This document shows positions 55,396 through 64,000 of a stretch of 64,000 bases of DNA, piece by piece. This DNA comes from Streptococcaceae bacterium AM104-57. GTDB taxonomy: Bacteria > Bacillota > Bacilli > Lactobacillales > Streptococcaceae. The notes under the pieces were generated by a model. The model was not told the origin of the DNA, made no database searches, and was given only the letters and a program-made list of their open reading frames with translations. The number at the start of each line of letters is the position of its first letter. Positions within the stretch are counted from its first letter, which is position 1. The position numbers and the translations under genes were made by a program. The DNA lies in contig JAQDPW010000002.1 in the NCBI GenBank assembly GCA_027659245.1, positions 35,852-99,851 of the forward strand, given 5' to 3'.

Positions 55396-55845
55396 TCAGT
55401 CCTTAGGCCGATTTAACAAGAGGAGCTTTCCACGACAGAGACCACAACGATAACGCTTGGTATCGATTTTTCGCTTTCTTTGATAGATTTGGTGACAAGT
55501 CTGACAAGTATAGACTAAGCTTGGCTTTTGATTGGCACTTGATAAGGGAGGAACAAAGCGGAGACCATCGACCTCTTTTAGAAGTTGCTTAAAGGCTAAA
55601 TCCTTATGCTGATAGCCCTTGCCTTCAAAGTAAAGATGGTAATGACAGAGCTCATGACGAACAATTTTACGAAAAACCTCTAAACCAAGTTCTTGATATA
55701 CTTTGGGATTGAAATCCAAATGACCATCCTTAGGGAAAAATCGCCCACCTGTCGACCGTAGACGAGTATTCCATTGAGCTTGGTGTTTGAAAGGTTTTCC
55801 AAAATCTTCTATAGAAACCTGTTTAACGTAATCAGTTAGATTCAT
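55396..55845 (-). CDS. SprT-like metalloprotease-fold protein
   Basis: 149-residue SprT-family protein. The zinc-binding [17 protein letters not shown] lies near residue 63 (HExxH). A C-terminal zinc ribbon has [12 protein letters not shown] and CGLCRGKL. Met at 55845 gives [11 protein letters not shown]; its start overlaps the tex stop by 14 bases, so the two are translated together. Function in bacteria is unclear, and eukaryotic relatives cut DNA-protein crosslinks. Confidence 0.85.
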   Translation of the reverse strand: MNLTDYVKQVSIEDFGKPFKHQAQWNTRLRSTGGRFFPKDGHLDFNPKVYQELGLEVFRKIVRHELCHYHLYFEGKGYQHKDLAFKQLLKEVDGLRFVPPLSSANQKPSLVYTCQTCHQIYQRKRKIDTKRYRCGLCRGKLLLLNRPKD

Positions 55846-57961
55846 TTGGTGCAAGAAGCGACAGATTCACTTTTTCGCGGTCAGCGTCGATTTTTTTCAC
55901 CCAAACGGTTACCAAATCGCCGACTGATACTACTTGACTTGGATGTTTGATAAATTTCTTACTCATGTGAGAAATATGAATGAGACCATCCTCATGGATA
56001 CCGATATCAACAAAGGCACCGAAGTCAACGACGTTGCGCACAACGCCCTCAAGCTTCTGACCAACTTTCAAGTCTTTGATATCCAAGACATCCTGACGTA
56101 GGACTGGAGCGTCAAAAGAATCACGGAAATCACGACCTGGTTTGAGAAGGTCTGCGATAATATCTTTAAGAGTTTCTTGACCGAGGTCTAATTCTTGGGC
56201 CATTTCCTTGATTGAAATAGATTTTAGTTTGGCTTGCGCTTCTTCATTTAAGTCCTTGATATCTAAGCGTTTGAATAGTTCCTTAACAGCAGCATAGTTT
56301 TCTGGGTGAACACCAGTATTGTCAAGGATATTGCTACTTTCAGGGATACGGAGGAATCCTGCAGACTGTTCAAACGCTTTAGCACCTAAACGGGGAACTT
56401 TCTTGATTTGAGCTCGTGAGGTGATTTTTCCTTCTTCTTCACGATACTTAACAATATTTTCAGAGATTGTTTTGTTAAGCCCTGCTACGTGCGAAAGTAA
56501 GGCTGGACTAGCTGTATTGACATTGACACCGACTTGGTTAACTACTGTATCAACAACAAAGTCCAGACTTTCAGACAGTTTTTTTTGACTAACATCGTGC
56601 TGATATTGACCGACACCGATGGATTTGGGATCAATTTTAACCAATTCAGCAAGTGGGTCTTGCAAGCGACGAGCAATAGAAATAGCAGAACGTTTTTCAA
56701 CGGTTAACTCAGGAAACTCTTGACGGGCAAGTTCACTAGCTGAATAGACAGATGCGCCACTTTCATTGACAATGACATAGCTGACGTCCGGAAAATCTTT
56801 AAGTACTTCTGCTACAAAGGCTTCACTCTCACGACTAGCAGTACCATTACCGATAGCAATGATTTCAACACCATATTGGCCAATCAAATCTGCTAAATCA
56901 CGTTTAGCTTCTTCGATTTGACGAGCTGAAGCTGGTTTTACTGGGTAAATGACTTGTGTCGTCAGCATCTTACCAGTCGCATCTACAACAGCAAGCTTAG
57001 CACCTGTACGAAAGGCAGGGTCAAATCCAAGAACCACGCGCCCTTTAAGAGGTGCTACGAGAAGGAGATTACGAAGGTTTTCTGAGAAGAGTTGGATAGC
57101 TCCTTCTTCTGCCTTTTCTGTCAATTCAGTACGAATACGTCGCTCAATAGCTGGCAATACCTTCTTTTTAACAGACTGCTGAACAACTTCATCAATATAG
57201 GCATTTTTAACCTTAAAACGAGCAGCAAAGAAAGCCTGAATACGTTCAACTGCATGCTCAAAGTCGATTTTCAGAATTCCTAACTTCTCACCACGATTAA
57301 GGGCAAGCGTACGGTAACCTTGCATGTTTGCAACTGTTTCTGAGAAATCGTAGTAAATTTGAAATACTAGCTTTTCATCTAGGCTTTCATCTTTGACCTG
57401 AGACGTGATTTTAGAATTTTCAAGGACTTCTCGATAAGCAATAGCACGAAGTGTAGGATCCTCAGATAGAGCCTCAACCAAGATGTCTACTGCTCCAGCC
57501 AAGGCTTCTTTGCCACTAGAAAAACCTTCACAGACAAATTTTTCTGCTTCTCCTTCTAAGTTGGGAACATTTTGTAAAATCAAGCGAGCAAGAGGAAAAA
57601 GTCCAGCTTCACGGGCAATGGTTGCCTTGGTCCGACGTTTCTCCTTATAGGGAAGATAGAGTTCTTCTACATCTGCAAGTTTTTCAGCTGATAAAATTTC
57701 TTCTTCTAACTCCTTAGTTAGCTTGCCTTGCTCTTTGATTTTTGCTAAGACTGCTTCCTTACGGTCATTGAGGTTGGTTAGACTTTTATCAAGGTCGATA
57801 ATAGCTTTAATGGCTACTTCATCTAAGCTACCAGTCATGTCTTTCCGATAACGAGCGATAAAAGGAATGGTTGCTCCTTCTGCTGTCAAAGACAAAACCG
57901 TATCAATTTGCTTTAAGCTTACACCCAAATCTTGGGAAATTTTTTCATATTTTTTATCCAT
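55832..57961 (-). CDS. tex: Tex-family transcription accessory protein (S1 RNA-binding)
   Basis: 709-residue Tex protein, a nucleic-acid-binding factor that interacts with RNA polymerase. From the N-terminus it has a helical Tex region ([18 protein letters not shown]), a YqgF-like RNase-H-fold domain near residue 325 ([18 protein letters not shown]) and helix-hairpin-helix motifs near 490-540. A C-terminal S1 domain near 640-705 contains [21 protein letters not shown]. It is the first gene of tex-sprT; the start lies behind a short A/T-rich leader. Confidence 0.92.
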   Translation of the reverse strand: MDKKYEKISQDLGVSLKQIDTVLSLTAEGATIPFIARYRKDMTGSLDEVAIKAIIDLDKSLTNLNDRKEAVLAKIKEQGKLTKELEEEILSAEKLADVEELYLPYKEKRRTKATIAREAGLFPLARLILQNVPNLEGEAEKFVCEGFSSGKEALAGAVDILVEALSEDPTLRAIAYREVLENSKITSQVKDESLDEKLVFQIYYDFSETVANMQGYRTLALNRGEKLGILKIDFEHAVERIQAFFAARFKVKNAYIDEVVQQSVKKKVLPAIERRIRTELTEKAEEGAIQLFSENLRNLLLVAPLKGRVVLGFDPAFRTGAKLAVVDATGKMLTTQVIYPVKPASARQIEEAKRDLADLIGQYGVEIIAIGNGTASRESEAFVAEVLKDFPDVSYVIVNESGASVYSASELARQEFPELTVEKRSAISIARRLQDPLAELVKIDPKSIGVGQYQHDVSQKKLSESLDFVVDTVVNQVGVNVNTASPALLSHVAGLNKTISENIVKYREEEGKITSRAQIKKVPRLGAKAFEQSAGFLRIPESSNILDNTGVHPENYAAVKELFKRLDIKDLNEEAQAKLKSISIKEMAQELDLGQETLKDIIADLLKPGRDFRDSFDAPVLRQDVLDIKDLKVGQKLEGVVRNVVDFGAFVDIGIHEDGLIHISHMSKKFIKHPSQVVSVGDLVTVWVKKIDADREKVNLSLLAPNESN

Positions 57962-58104
57962 GAAACTATTATACCATAAGGAAGAAAGCTTGTTTTCATT
58001 AATTTGATGCTTTATAAAGAGACAAACGATTTTATTTTAAAACCCAACTATTTCTTAGAAATAATAGTATAATAGTGTTAACTAAAAGAATCGAGGTATG
58101 CCTT

Positions 58105-58236
58105 ATGGCTGTTAAATTTACAAAAACTGATGACTTAGATAAGATGTTCGAAGAATTCGCTAAACTCCCTGATTTGAAGCAAGTGACTTTTCCAGATGAC
58201 AAAGAAAAGAAAGATAAGGCAGAAAAGAAAAAATAG
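58105..58236 (+). CDS. 43-residue charged protein preceding the permease pair
   Basis: Small ORF: MAVKFTKTDDLDKMFEEF, then a Lys/Asp-rich tail ending AEKKK. It has a GAGG-type RBS (58093-58096), ATG at 58105 and a TAG whose last base touches the ATG of the permease gene. The -10-like TATAAT is near 58069. Perfect abutment and the ordered codons argue for a real gene. Highly charged and without hydrophobic stretch, it may be a small cytoplasmic partner or a translational leader for the permease. I know no family for it. Confidence 0.65.
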   Translation: MAVKFTKTDDLDKMFEEFAKLPDLKQVTFPDDKEKKDKAEKKK

Positions 58237-59142
58237 ATGACTATCTTTCAATCTCTACCCTCTAGTCTTTTACAAGCTGGCGCTATTTTTCTATCAATTA
58301 TCATTGAAGCTTTACCCTTTGTCTTAATTGGTAGCATCATCTCTGGTGCCATTGAAGTCTATGTCACACCTGAGAAGGTTTATAAATTTCTCCCTAAAAA
58401 TCGCTTGGGGAGAATCTTTTTTGGTAGCTTCATCGGTTTTCTCTTTCCCTCTTGTGAGTGTGGGATTGTCCCTATCATCAATCGTTTTTTAGAAAAGCAG
58501 GTTCCAAGCTATACAGCTGTTCCCTTTCTAGTAACCGCTCCTATCATCAATCCCATTGTACTTTTTGCGACTTATTCAGCCTTTGGTAATTCAATTCAAA
58601 TGGTTCTTCTAAGATCTTTGGGCTCGATTCTAGTTGCTACTATATTGGGTATTTTTCTTGGATTTTTCTGGGAGGAACCTATCCAAAAAGAAAACAGATT
58701 GGCTTGCCATGAGCATGATTTTTCTCACTTGACTAAAAGTCAAAAAATCCTTCAGGTCTTTATCCAAGCTATTGATGAATTCTTTGATATGGGGCGTTAT
58801 TTGGTCTTTGGCTGTCTTTTTGCCAGCATAGTCCAAGTCTATGTACCAACTCGGATCCTGACTTCTATCAGCGCAACACCACTCCTTGCTATCGTTCTCT
58901 TGATGGTCCTATCCTTCCTTCTATCACTCTGTAGTGAAGCTGATGCCTTTATTGGCTCTTCGCTTCTCTCTAGTTTTGGCTTTGCTCCAGTGCTTGCCTT
59001 TCTAGTTATAGGTCCCATGCTTGATGTCAAGAACCTACTCATGATGAAGAATTATCTCAAAACTCGCTTTATTTGGCAATTCATGACAATTGTAACACTT
59101 GTTGTTCTTGTCTATTCTTATCTAGTTGGGGTGATGCTATGA
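58237..59142 (+). CDS. Predicted permease (DUF318/ArsP-like)
   Basis: 301-residue membrane protein with about eight helices of the DUF318/UPF0718 permease family, related to organoarsenical permease ArsP and B. subtilis YcgR. FPSCECGIVPIINRFL near residue 68 with paired cysteines is the family hallmark. LCSEADAFIGSSL near 230 adds another conserved Cys-Glu pair. It overlaps the next gene by 4 bases. The substrate is unknown; the pair is often found with metal or small-molecule transport genes. Confidence 0.85.
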   Translation: MTIFQSLPSSLLQAGAIFLSIIIEALPFVLIGSIISGAIEVYVTPEKVYKFLPKNRLGRIFFGSFIGFLFPSCECGIVPIINRFLEKQVPSYTAVPFLVTAPIINPIVLFATYSAFGNSIQMVLLRSLGSILVATILGIFLGFFWEEPIQKENRLACHEHDFSHLTKSQKILQVFIQAIDEFFDMGRYLVFGCLFASIVQVYVPTRILTSISATPLLAIVLLMVLSFLLSLCSEADAFIGSSLLSSFGFAPVLAFLVIGPMLDVKNLLMMKNYLKTRFIWQFMTIVTLVVLVYSYLVGVML

Positions 59143-59954
59143 TTCGATTTCTTATCTTATTTGGATATTTTATCTTAACCCTTTATCTGCACCTATCAGG
59201 TAAGCTCAATCAGTATATAAACCTCCACTACTCTTATCTGGCTTATATCACCATGGTTTTGTCGTTGTTACTAGCCATCGTTCAAGCCCATATTTGCTTC
59301 AAGCGTTTGAAAGAACAAAGTCACTTACATAGTTTTTCAGCCAAGCTTGCTAGTTTTGTCCTCTTAAGTTTACCCTTGTTAGTTGGATTTACCTTTCCAA
59401 CTGTCACTCTAGATTCGCAAACAGTTTCGGCTAAAGGTTATTATTTCCCTTTATCAGAAGGAATTGACAAGGCAATTCAGGAAAGAGAAGGAACTAGCAG
59501 TCAGTATCTCAAACCGGATACGAGCAGATTTTATTCAAAAACTGCTTATGAAAATATTGTTAGGAAGGCTGCTGATAAATACTTAACCCAATCAAGCATT
59601 GTCATCAAGGATGAGAATTACTTAGAAGTCATGGAGGTCATCTACGATTTTCCAAATGAATTTGAAGGTAAGGAAATCGAGTTTACTGGCTTTGTCTACA
59701 ATGATCCCAATTACTCTAATAGTCAATTTGTCTTTCGTTTTGGTATCATGCACTGTATCGCTGATTCAGGAGTTTTTGGACTTTTGACTACAGGAAACAC
59801 CAATCAGTACGAAAATAATACTTGGGTGAGAGTCAAAGGTAAGATTAGCAATCGCTATCACAAAGAACTCAACCAAGTCCTCCCAACCCTTGAAGTTCAA
59901 TCCTTTATCAAGGTTGATAAACCAGAGAATACTTATGTTTACAAAGAATTTTAA
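59139..59954 (+). CDS. TIGR03943-family partner protein
   Basis: 271-residue protein with two or three N-terminal helices (about 3-70) followed by a largely extracytoplasmic domain. The family (B. subtilis YcgQ type) is always paired with a DUF318 permease. A conserved segment with cysteine, FRFGIMHCIADSG, is near residue 200. ATG 59139 overlaps the permease stop by 4 bases; the track's earlier start at 59073 lies inside the permease gene and has no RBS. Probably a subunit of the same transporter. Confidence 0.82.
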   Translation: MIRFLILFGYFILTLYLHLSGKLNQYINLHYSYLAYITMVLSLLLAIVQAHICFKRLKEQSHLHSFSAKLASFVLLSLPLLVGFTFPTVTLDSQTVSAKGYYFPLSEGIDKAIQEREGTSSQYLKPDTSRFYSKTAYENIVRKAADKYLTQSSIVIKDENYLEVMEVIYDFPNEFEGKEIEFTGFVYNDPNYSNSQFVFRFGIMHCIADSGVFGLLTTGNTNQYENNTWVRVKGKISNRYHKELNQVLPTLEVQSFIKVDKPENTYVYKEF

Positions 59955-59981
59955 AAAAGTAGCCTGAGTGGGCTACTTTTT
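59954..59981 (+). terminator. Terminator after the permease pair
   Basis: AAAAAGTAGCC pairs perfectly with GGCTACTTTTT around a 6-base loop. Confidence 0.88.
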
Positions 59982-60095
59982 CTTGTTTAGTAAGATTGAA
60001 TATTTGACATATTCAAAAGATTAGTTTTCTGCATTACAGAATTCTAATACTGTCTGTTTATCTATTTTTTTCTTATAGGATTTAAACAGTCAAGC

Positions 60096-60509
60096 TTAAT
60101 TGTTGCCATTAACTCTAAATGTATGTTCAGAAATCCATTTGGTGTAGCTAGCTAACCTTTCATCTGTTAAGGATTCTACTGCAATAGTTACACACATATC
60201 GACCGCTTCTTCAACTGTTACAGAAAAACGATAGCCATTCAACTGTAGAAATTTCACCAAAACGAAGAAAGCAGTTTGTTTATTAGCGTTGGCAAAAACA
60301 TGCTTCTTGATTAATTGGACAAATAGTATCGTTGCCTTATCAAAAATTGTTGGATAAAGAGGTTTGCCAAAAACAAATTGTTCTGGTAAATTGACAATCA
60401 TATTTAAGGCAGAAGGACTAACTGTTTGAATTTTTTCATTAGGTGAATACCGTTCAATTGCTAAAGAATTGATTTTTTCAATTTGTCTTTCTGTAAGATA
60501 GACTGTCAT
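60096..60509 (-). CDS. doc: Doc-type (Fic-domain) toxin
   Basis: 137-residue Fic/Doc-family toxin of a type II toxin-antitoxin pair. P1 Doc phosphorylates EF-Tu and stops translation. The Fic-type loop HVFANANKQTA spans residues 70-80. Compared with the P1 Doc motif HIFNDANKRT it has Asn74 for the Asp and Gln78 for the Arg, so activity may be altered. The toxin start overlaps the antitoxin stop by 4 bases. The remaining helices match the family. Confidence 0.78.
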   Translation of the reverse strand: MTVYLTERQIEKINSLAIERYSPNEKIQTVSPSALNMIVNLPEQFVFGKPLYPTIFDKATILFVQLIKKHVFANANKQTAFFVLVKFLQLNGYRFSVTVEEAVDMCVTIAVESLTDERLASYTKWISEHTFRVNGNN

Positions 60510-60742
60510 TTTTCCACCAAAGCTTTGAAAACATCATCGTATTCGTCAAAAATTTTGTCCAAATTTAAGTCAAAGGCATCATCAGATACATAAGAAATCT
60601 GATGTCCAGACTCTTCGGGAGTAAAGATAATTTCACCACTTGGTAACAATTTTGCTTCGTATTTAACACCACTTGGAATATTGAATTCACTTGGAATGGT
60701 GATAGTGATTGAGTTTCCTTGTTTTCTTGTTTTTACTACCAT
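60506..60742 (-). CDS. AbrB/MazE-like antitoxin of the Doc pair
   Basis: 78-residue antitoxin. The N-terminal half (VVKTRKQGNSITITIPSEF) is an AbrB/MazE-type swapped-hairpin DNA-binding domain. The acidic tail (DLNLDKIFDEYDDVF) is the likely toxin-neutralising part. It is the first gene of the operon and lies 21 bases after a -10/operator, and should autoregulate. This AbrB-Doc pairing differs from the classic Phd-Doc one. RBS GGAGGAG sits close to the ATG. Confidence 0.82.
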   Translation of the reverse strand: MVVKTRKQGNSITITIPSEFNIPSGVKYEAKLLPSGEIIFTPEESGHQISYVSDDAFDLNLDKIFDEYDDVFKALVEK

Positions 60743-60762
60743 CTGATCTCCTCCTTTAAAGT

Positions 60763-60791
60763 ATTATAACAAATAATTACCGTAATTACAA
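60763..60791 (-). promoter_or_regulatory. Toxin-antitoxin promoter with operator
   Basis: On the - strand TTGTAA (60786-60791) and TATAAT (60763-60768), 17 bases apart. Between them AATTAC-C-GTAATT (60775-60787) is an inverted repeat, the expected place for antitoxin autorepression. Confidence 0.65.
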
Positions 60792-60917
60792 TGGCGGGAT
60801 AATTCGTTCCAGTAACAATATCTATCAGAGTAAATAAATATTATTGTTCTGAAAAGTTATTAATGCCACTATTTTAACAGATTTCGAAGCTCTTGCCATT
60901 CAAGCAATACAAGTAGC

Positions 60918-61634
60918 TCATAGAGAATAAGCGAGCCACTCATTAATTAGACTAGCGATTTCTTTAGGTGCTTCAGTATAAAGCTCATGGCCAAAGTTCT
61001 CTAGAAGAATAGTATCAAAATAGTCTGGCAATTCTTTTAGTGCTTCCTCTCTCCATGTAGCTTCATTAGGATAGCGAGGACTAATAAACAAGGTATCTCC
61101 CACTTCTCTCTTAAAAGCTTGTATTTTCCTCCGTAGGCGGAGGATCGCTTCTATATTTTCATAATTTATAGCCAACTCATATCTATTATACTCAACATTC
61201 CAGTGATAGGACTGTCTTACAGCTTTCTCCGTATTTTCTGACCAATGCTTTGCTTCAGATTTTTCTTTAAAAATAAGAACATCTAAGTCCGAAATAATTT
61301 GAGATTTGATATAGTTTTTAGTTTCCTCTAATTCAGCATCTAAAGTTAAAATCTTATCTAAATCTAGATAGCCACCATCCAAAAGAATCAGTTTTTTCAC
61401 TTCATGAAATTCCGATGCGAGATAACGAGCTAAATCTCCTCCAAGAGAATGACCTATCAGACAGATAGATTCTTCCTCTACAATCTCATTTTTAAACCAT
61501 GATTTCAATTCTGTTTCATTTCGAAGATGCTTTTCATATGGATTCAGAAAACAGACCTGCAAATCTAGTTCTTGAAGAAAATCCTTGCTATGATAGACAT
61601 TGCTTCCCAAACCGCCAATAAAATATTTTTTCAT
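60918..61634 (-). CDS. Alpha/beta hydrolase
   Basis: 238-residue alpha/beta-hydrolase-fold protein. Nucleophile elbow LIGHSLGGDLARYLA has Ser63. LLDGGYLD follows, and the probable catalytic His is in NFGHELYTEAP near residue 222. There is no signal peptide, so it is cytoplasmic. It starts 3 bases after the stop of the unknown 103-residue gene, so both are in one operon. The substrate is unknown. Confidence 0.85.
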   Translation of the reverse strand: MKKYFIGGLGSNVYHSKDFLQELDLQVCFLNPYEKHLRNETELKSWFKNEIVEEESICLIGHSLGGDLARYLASEFHEVKKLILLDGGYLDLDKILTLDAELEETKNYIKSQIISDLDVLIFKEKSEAKHWSENTEKAVRQSYHWNVEYNRYELAINYENIEAILRLRRKIQAFKREVGDTLFISPRYPNEATWREEALKELPDYFDTILLENFGHELYTEAPKEIASLINEWLAYSL

Positions 61635-61637
61635 TCT

Positions 61638-61949
61638 CTACTTAATACTATGCTTATTCATCTTTTGTTCAAAGATAGTTGTGATAATCTGACGCAATTC
61701 TTCGCGTTCTTTTTCTGGAATCTCACCACTTGTTTGGGCTGCAGCGTATAGTTCAGGGTGTTCAATTGAAATGCGTTTAATCGTACGTGTAGTAGCATGT
61801 TTTCTGACGAAAAATGGGATTCGCTTAATCAAGTCTTGTGGTACTAGTGCAAGAATTTTCTCAGCAGTTTCCTTATCACTAATCTTAGACGTAGTCAGCC
61901 CCTTCTTAATCATTTCCTGTTCTTTTTCTGTAAAATCTTTTAATTCCAT
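61638..61949 (-). CDS. Unknown 103-residue protein, operon partner of the hydrolase
   Basis: Charged, probably helical protein beginning MELKDFTEKEQEMIKKG. I do not recognise a named family. A basic stretch RKHATTRTIKRISIEHPEL sits in the middle. RBS AGGAGG is 8 bases upstream of the ATG, and the gene is 3 bases before the hydrolase gene, so it is surely real. No further function can be inferred. Confidence 0.72.
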   Translation of the reverse strand: MELKDFTEKEQEMIKKGLTTSKISDKETAEKILALVPQDLIKRIPFFVRKHATTRTIKRISIEHPELYAAAQTSGEIPEKEREELRQIITTIFEQKMNKHSIK

Positions 61950-62068
61950 TCGATTAATCCTCCTATTTTCTTTAAGTTAAATTATATACCAATTGTAGCA
62001 AGACGACAAATAGTCTGCTTGTAAAATGCTCTCTATACTACAATTTTCCTGTCGCTCATAATTGCTCT

Positions 62069-63811
62069 TTAATGAAAAATCACAAATCCTTTTGGAGAGA
62101 TGACAAGCTGATTCTCCGATTCTTGGCAATTGCTTGCTAGTACTACTGCTTCTTTTTGTAAATGATAATCTTCCTTTGATTGGTTGAAAATCGCTTTGAG
62201 GATTTGCCCTTCATATTTCCACTGCAAAGCTACTAGATCAGGTTTGATTTCTTGGAGACTATACTTGCCATGCTGAATGATTGCTGACGCGTGTTTGCGA
62301 ATCTTGATTAGCTTCTTCATAAAGTTCAGCATATCATTATCACTTGATACACGTTCCCAAGGCATACAACGACGACAATCTGGGTCTGGACCGCCAGTCA
62401 AGGAAAGCTCGGTTCCGTAATATATGCAGGGTGTTCCCTTTTGTAAAAAGAGAAAGGCTAGAGCTGATTTGACCAGTTGAACATCCTCATTAGCCGTCCA
62501 CAAGATTCGTTCTGTATCATGCGAATCCAAGAGATTAAACATAACCTCTGAAATCTGCTGCTTGTAATACATAGACTGACCATTGATTTCATCGATGAAT
62601 TGGTCTGTCTTCTTAATTCCTCGTAAGAAATAGTCCTTGATACTATCAGATAAAGGATAATTCATGACAGCATGGAACTCATCTCCATTTAGCCAAGGCT
62701 GAGCCGTATGCCAGACTTCTCCTAAAATATAAAGATCAGGCTTTTTAGCTAAAACTGCCTTGCGAAAATCCCTCCAAAACTGATGGTCAATCTCATTAGC
62801 CACATCCAAACGCCAAGCATCGATATTAAACTCTTCAATCCAATAAGTCGCAACCTTTAAAAGATAATTCTTGACCTCTGGATTGGCTGTATTTAGCTTA
62901 GGCATATAGTCCTCGAAACCAAAAGCATGATAAGGCAACTCTCTCTTGTTGACTAGTTTTTCAGTCATAACTGGAAATTGTTGAATATGGAACCAATCCT
63001 TATAAGCAGACTGTTCACCATTTTTGACAACATCTTGCCATTGAGGAGATTGCGAACCAATATGATTAAATACAGCATCCAGCATGATTTTCATGCCACG
63101 CTGATGCGCTTGCTCCACCAGTTCCCGAAAGGTCTCCTTGTCTCCAAAATGACGGTCAATTTCAAAGTAATCCGTCGTATTGTACTTATGATTGCTCGTA
63201 GATTCAAAGATAGGACAAAGATAAAGTCCAGTAATGCCCAAGTCTTGCAAGTAATCCAGATGGTCAATAATCCCCTGTAAATCACCACCAAAGAAATCAT
63301 CACTCTTAGGTGTGACAGATGAATCCCAGTCTAAAGTCCCTTCTGGTGAGATATCAGAGTTTCCATTAGCAAAGCGTTCTGGGAAAATCTGATACCATAC
63401 TGTATCTGAAACCCAGTCTGGCACTTGACATGCATCAACCTCATGCATATAAGGCAACTTAAATCCATTTCCAATAGCATGAAGATTTTCTAGAGAATTT
63501 TCAACGCACCCTTTATCGCCATACAAAATACTTTTACCTTCTGTATCCTTGAGTTCAAAGAGATACTGGATACGTGCAAAGTCGACGGACGCTTCAACCT
63601 GCCAATGGTCAAATAAGGTATCAGAAGTTATCTTGGCCATTTGCTTTGTATCCTGATAAAACTCCTCCATAAAGATAAAAGGGTCACCATAATGCAAGTT
63701 GATGCTTTCAATATCCCCTTTCTTAGTTCGAATCCGAATATGAAGTTTCTTATCCTTATAAAGATAGGCATACTCCGACTCAGGCCTATGGTAAATAGCA
63801 CTTAATTCCAT
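62069..63811 (-). CDS. GH13 alpha-glycosidase (neopullulanase/cyclomaltodextrinase type)
   Basis: 580-residue cytoplasmic glycoside hydrolase of the neopullulanase/maltogenic amylase group, degrading maltodextrins or cyclodextrins. An N-terminal CBM34-like domain (about 1-120) precedes the barrel. The four conserved regions are visible: DAVFNHIG near residue 243, AWRLDVANEID with the nucleophile Asp near 325, LGEVWHT with the acid/base Glu near 357, and LLDSHDTERIL near 421. No signal peptide is present. The gene has its own promoter and a MalR/CcpA-like operator. Confidence 0.92.
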   Translation of the reverse strand: MELSAIYHRPESEYAYLYKDKKLHIRIRTKKGDIESINLHYGDPFIFMEEFYQDTKQMAKITSDTLFDHWQVEASVDFARIQYLFELKDTEGKSILYGDKGCVENSLENLHAIGNGFKLPYMHEVDACQVPDWVSDTVWYQIFPERFANGNSDISPEGTLDWDSSVTPKSDDFFGGDLQGIIDHLDYLQDLGITGLYLCPIFESTSNHKYNTTDYFEIDRHFGDKETFRELVEQAHQRGMKIMLDAVFNHIGSQSPQWQDVVKNGEQSAYKDWFHIQQFPVMTEKLVNKRELPYHAFGFEDYMPKLNTANPEVKNYLLKVATYWIEEFNIDAWRLDVANEIDHQFWRDFRKAVLAKKPDLYILGEVWHTAQPWLNGDEFHAVMNYPLSDSIKDYFLRGIKKTDQFIDEINGQSMYYKQQISEVMFNLLDSHDTERILWTANEDVQLVKSALAFLFLQKGTPCIYYGTELSLTGGPDPDCRRCMPWERVSSDNDMLNFMKKLIKIRKHASAIIQHGKYSLQEIKPDLVALQWKYEGQILKAIFNQSKEDYHLQKEAVVLASNCQESENQLVISPKGFVIFH

Positions 63812-63844
63812 TGATTTGTCTCCTTAAGTTCTAATTCAATTTTT

Positions 63845-63902
63845 ACGCAAACGTTTTCAAAAACAATAAATCCAGTATACTATTTTTGTAAACTATTTGC
63901 AA
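63845..63902 (-). promoter_or_regulatory. Promoter and MalR/CcpA-like operator of the GH13 gene
   Basis: On the - strand TTGCAA (63897-63902) and TATACT (63874-63879), 17 bases apart. Just downstream, TGAAAACGTTTGCGT (63845-63859) fits a LacI-family operator: CGCAAACGTT is the MalR half-site, and TGAAAACGTTTGCG is close to the CcpA cre. Binding there would block transcription when glucose is present or maltose is absent. Confidence 0.7.
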
Positions 63903-63942
63903 GGAATGTCCGTTCTTAAAATAACAATTTTTTAAAAGTATA

Positions 63943-64000
63943 GAGGTTGGGCAAAAACTCTCTTCAAAATCAAACCACACAGTGATTCCAGTCTTGAATA
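63943..64000 (+). repeat. Start of another mosaic repeat, cut by the window end
   Basis: GAGGTTGGGCAAAAACTC at about 63943-63960 matches 2267-2283 in copy 1. Nothing beyond position 64000 is visible. No gene is present in the remaining bases. Confidence 0.45.

Overview
The window is a stretch of a Streptococcus chromosome of the mitis group (S. mitis, S. oralis, S. infantis or a close relative of S. pneumoniae). The evidence is a choline-binding LytB-type glucosaminidase, MacP, XerS, the RexB/RexA nuclease, a pneumococcal-style pyruvate dehydrogenase operon, and BOX and RUP intergenic elements, all on A/T-rich DNA with streptococcal ribosome binding sites. It spans the replication terminus: a dif-like site lies at about 29.93-29.96 kb, directly upstream of xerS. 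Up to that point most genes read on the + strand. From there to about 46.8 kb they all read on the - strand, and the polar GAAGAAG motif also flips.

Layout. 0-4.8 kb: end of glmU, a Nudix hydrolase, macP, mtnN, pcrA. 5.1-10.7 kb: SemiSWEET sugar transporter, a two-component system converging on an ABC-2 transporter, a HAD phosphatase, a CPBP protease. 10.8-18.3 kb: rexB-rexA and a cysteine-cluster protein. 18.5-20.9 kb: a three-gene envelope operon (glycosyltransferase/GtrA, phosphodiester glycosidase, membrane protein) with a CiaR-like promoter. 21.1-23.9 kb: lytB and an orphan Imm40-like gene. 24.0-27.2 kb: rbgA, rnhB, ClC. 27.3-29.9 kb: an accessory island with a small unknown ORF, an AAA/ABC-type ATPase gene, a PD-(D/E)XK-like gene and a decayed ISL3/IS1167-type end. 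29.9-31.1 kb: dif and xerS.

31.2-37.4 kb: pyruvate dehydrogenase operon and lipoate ligase, with a 320-base hairpin-rich gap inside the operon. 37.5-46.8 kb: MATE transporter, pyrC, mutX, ung, a DUF4259-like gene, a HAD nucleotidase, pta, rluD-like, nadK, relQ. 46.9-51.7 kb (+): CYTH protein, prs, cysteine desulfurase, DUF1831, DUF4649, rex, a GATase. 51.8-57.9 kb: RUP, radC, metY, a VIT protein, PspC, SprT, tex. 58.1-64 kb: a permease/TIGR03943 pair with a tiny leader gene, a Doc-type toxin-antitoxin pair, an alpha/beta hydrolase pair and a GH13 amylase with a MalR/CcpA-like operator.

The best candidate for an undescribed system is the two-gene ATPase/nuclease-like module at 27.68-29.58 kb. 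It sits between core genes, next to an IS remnant and the dif site, and its architecture resembles ATPase-plus-effector phage-defence modules without matching one I can name.
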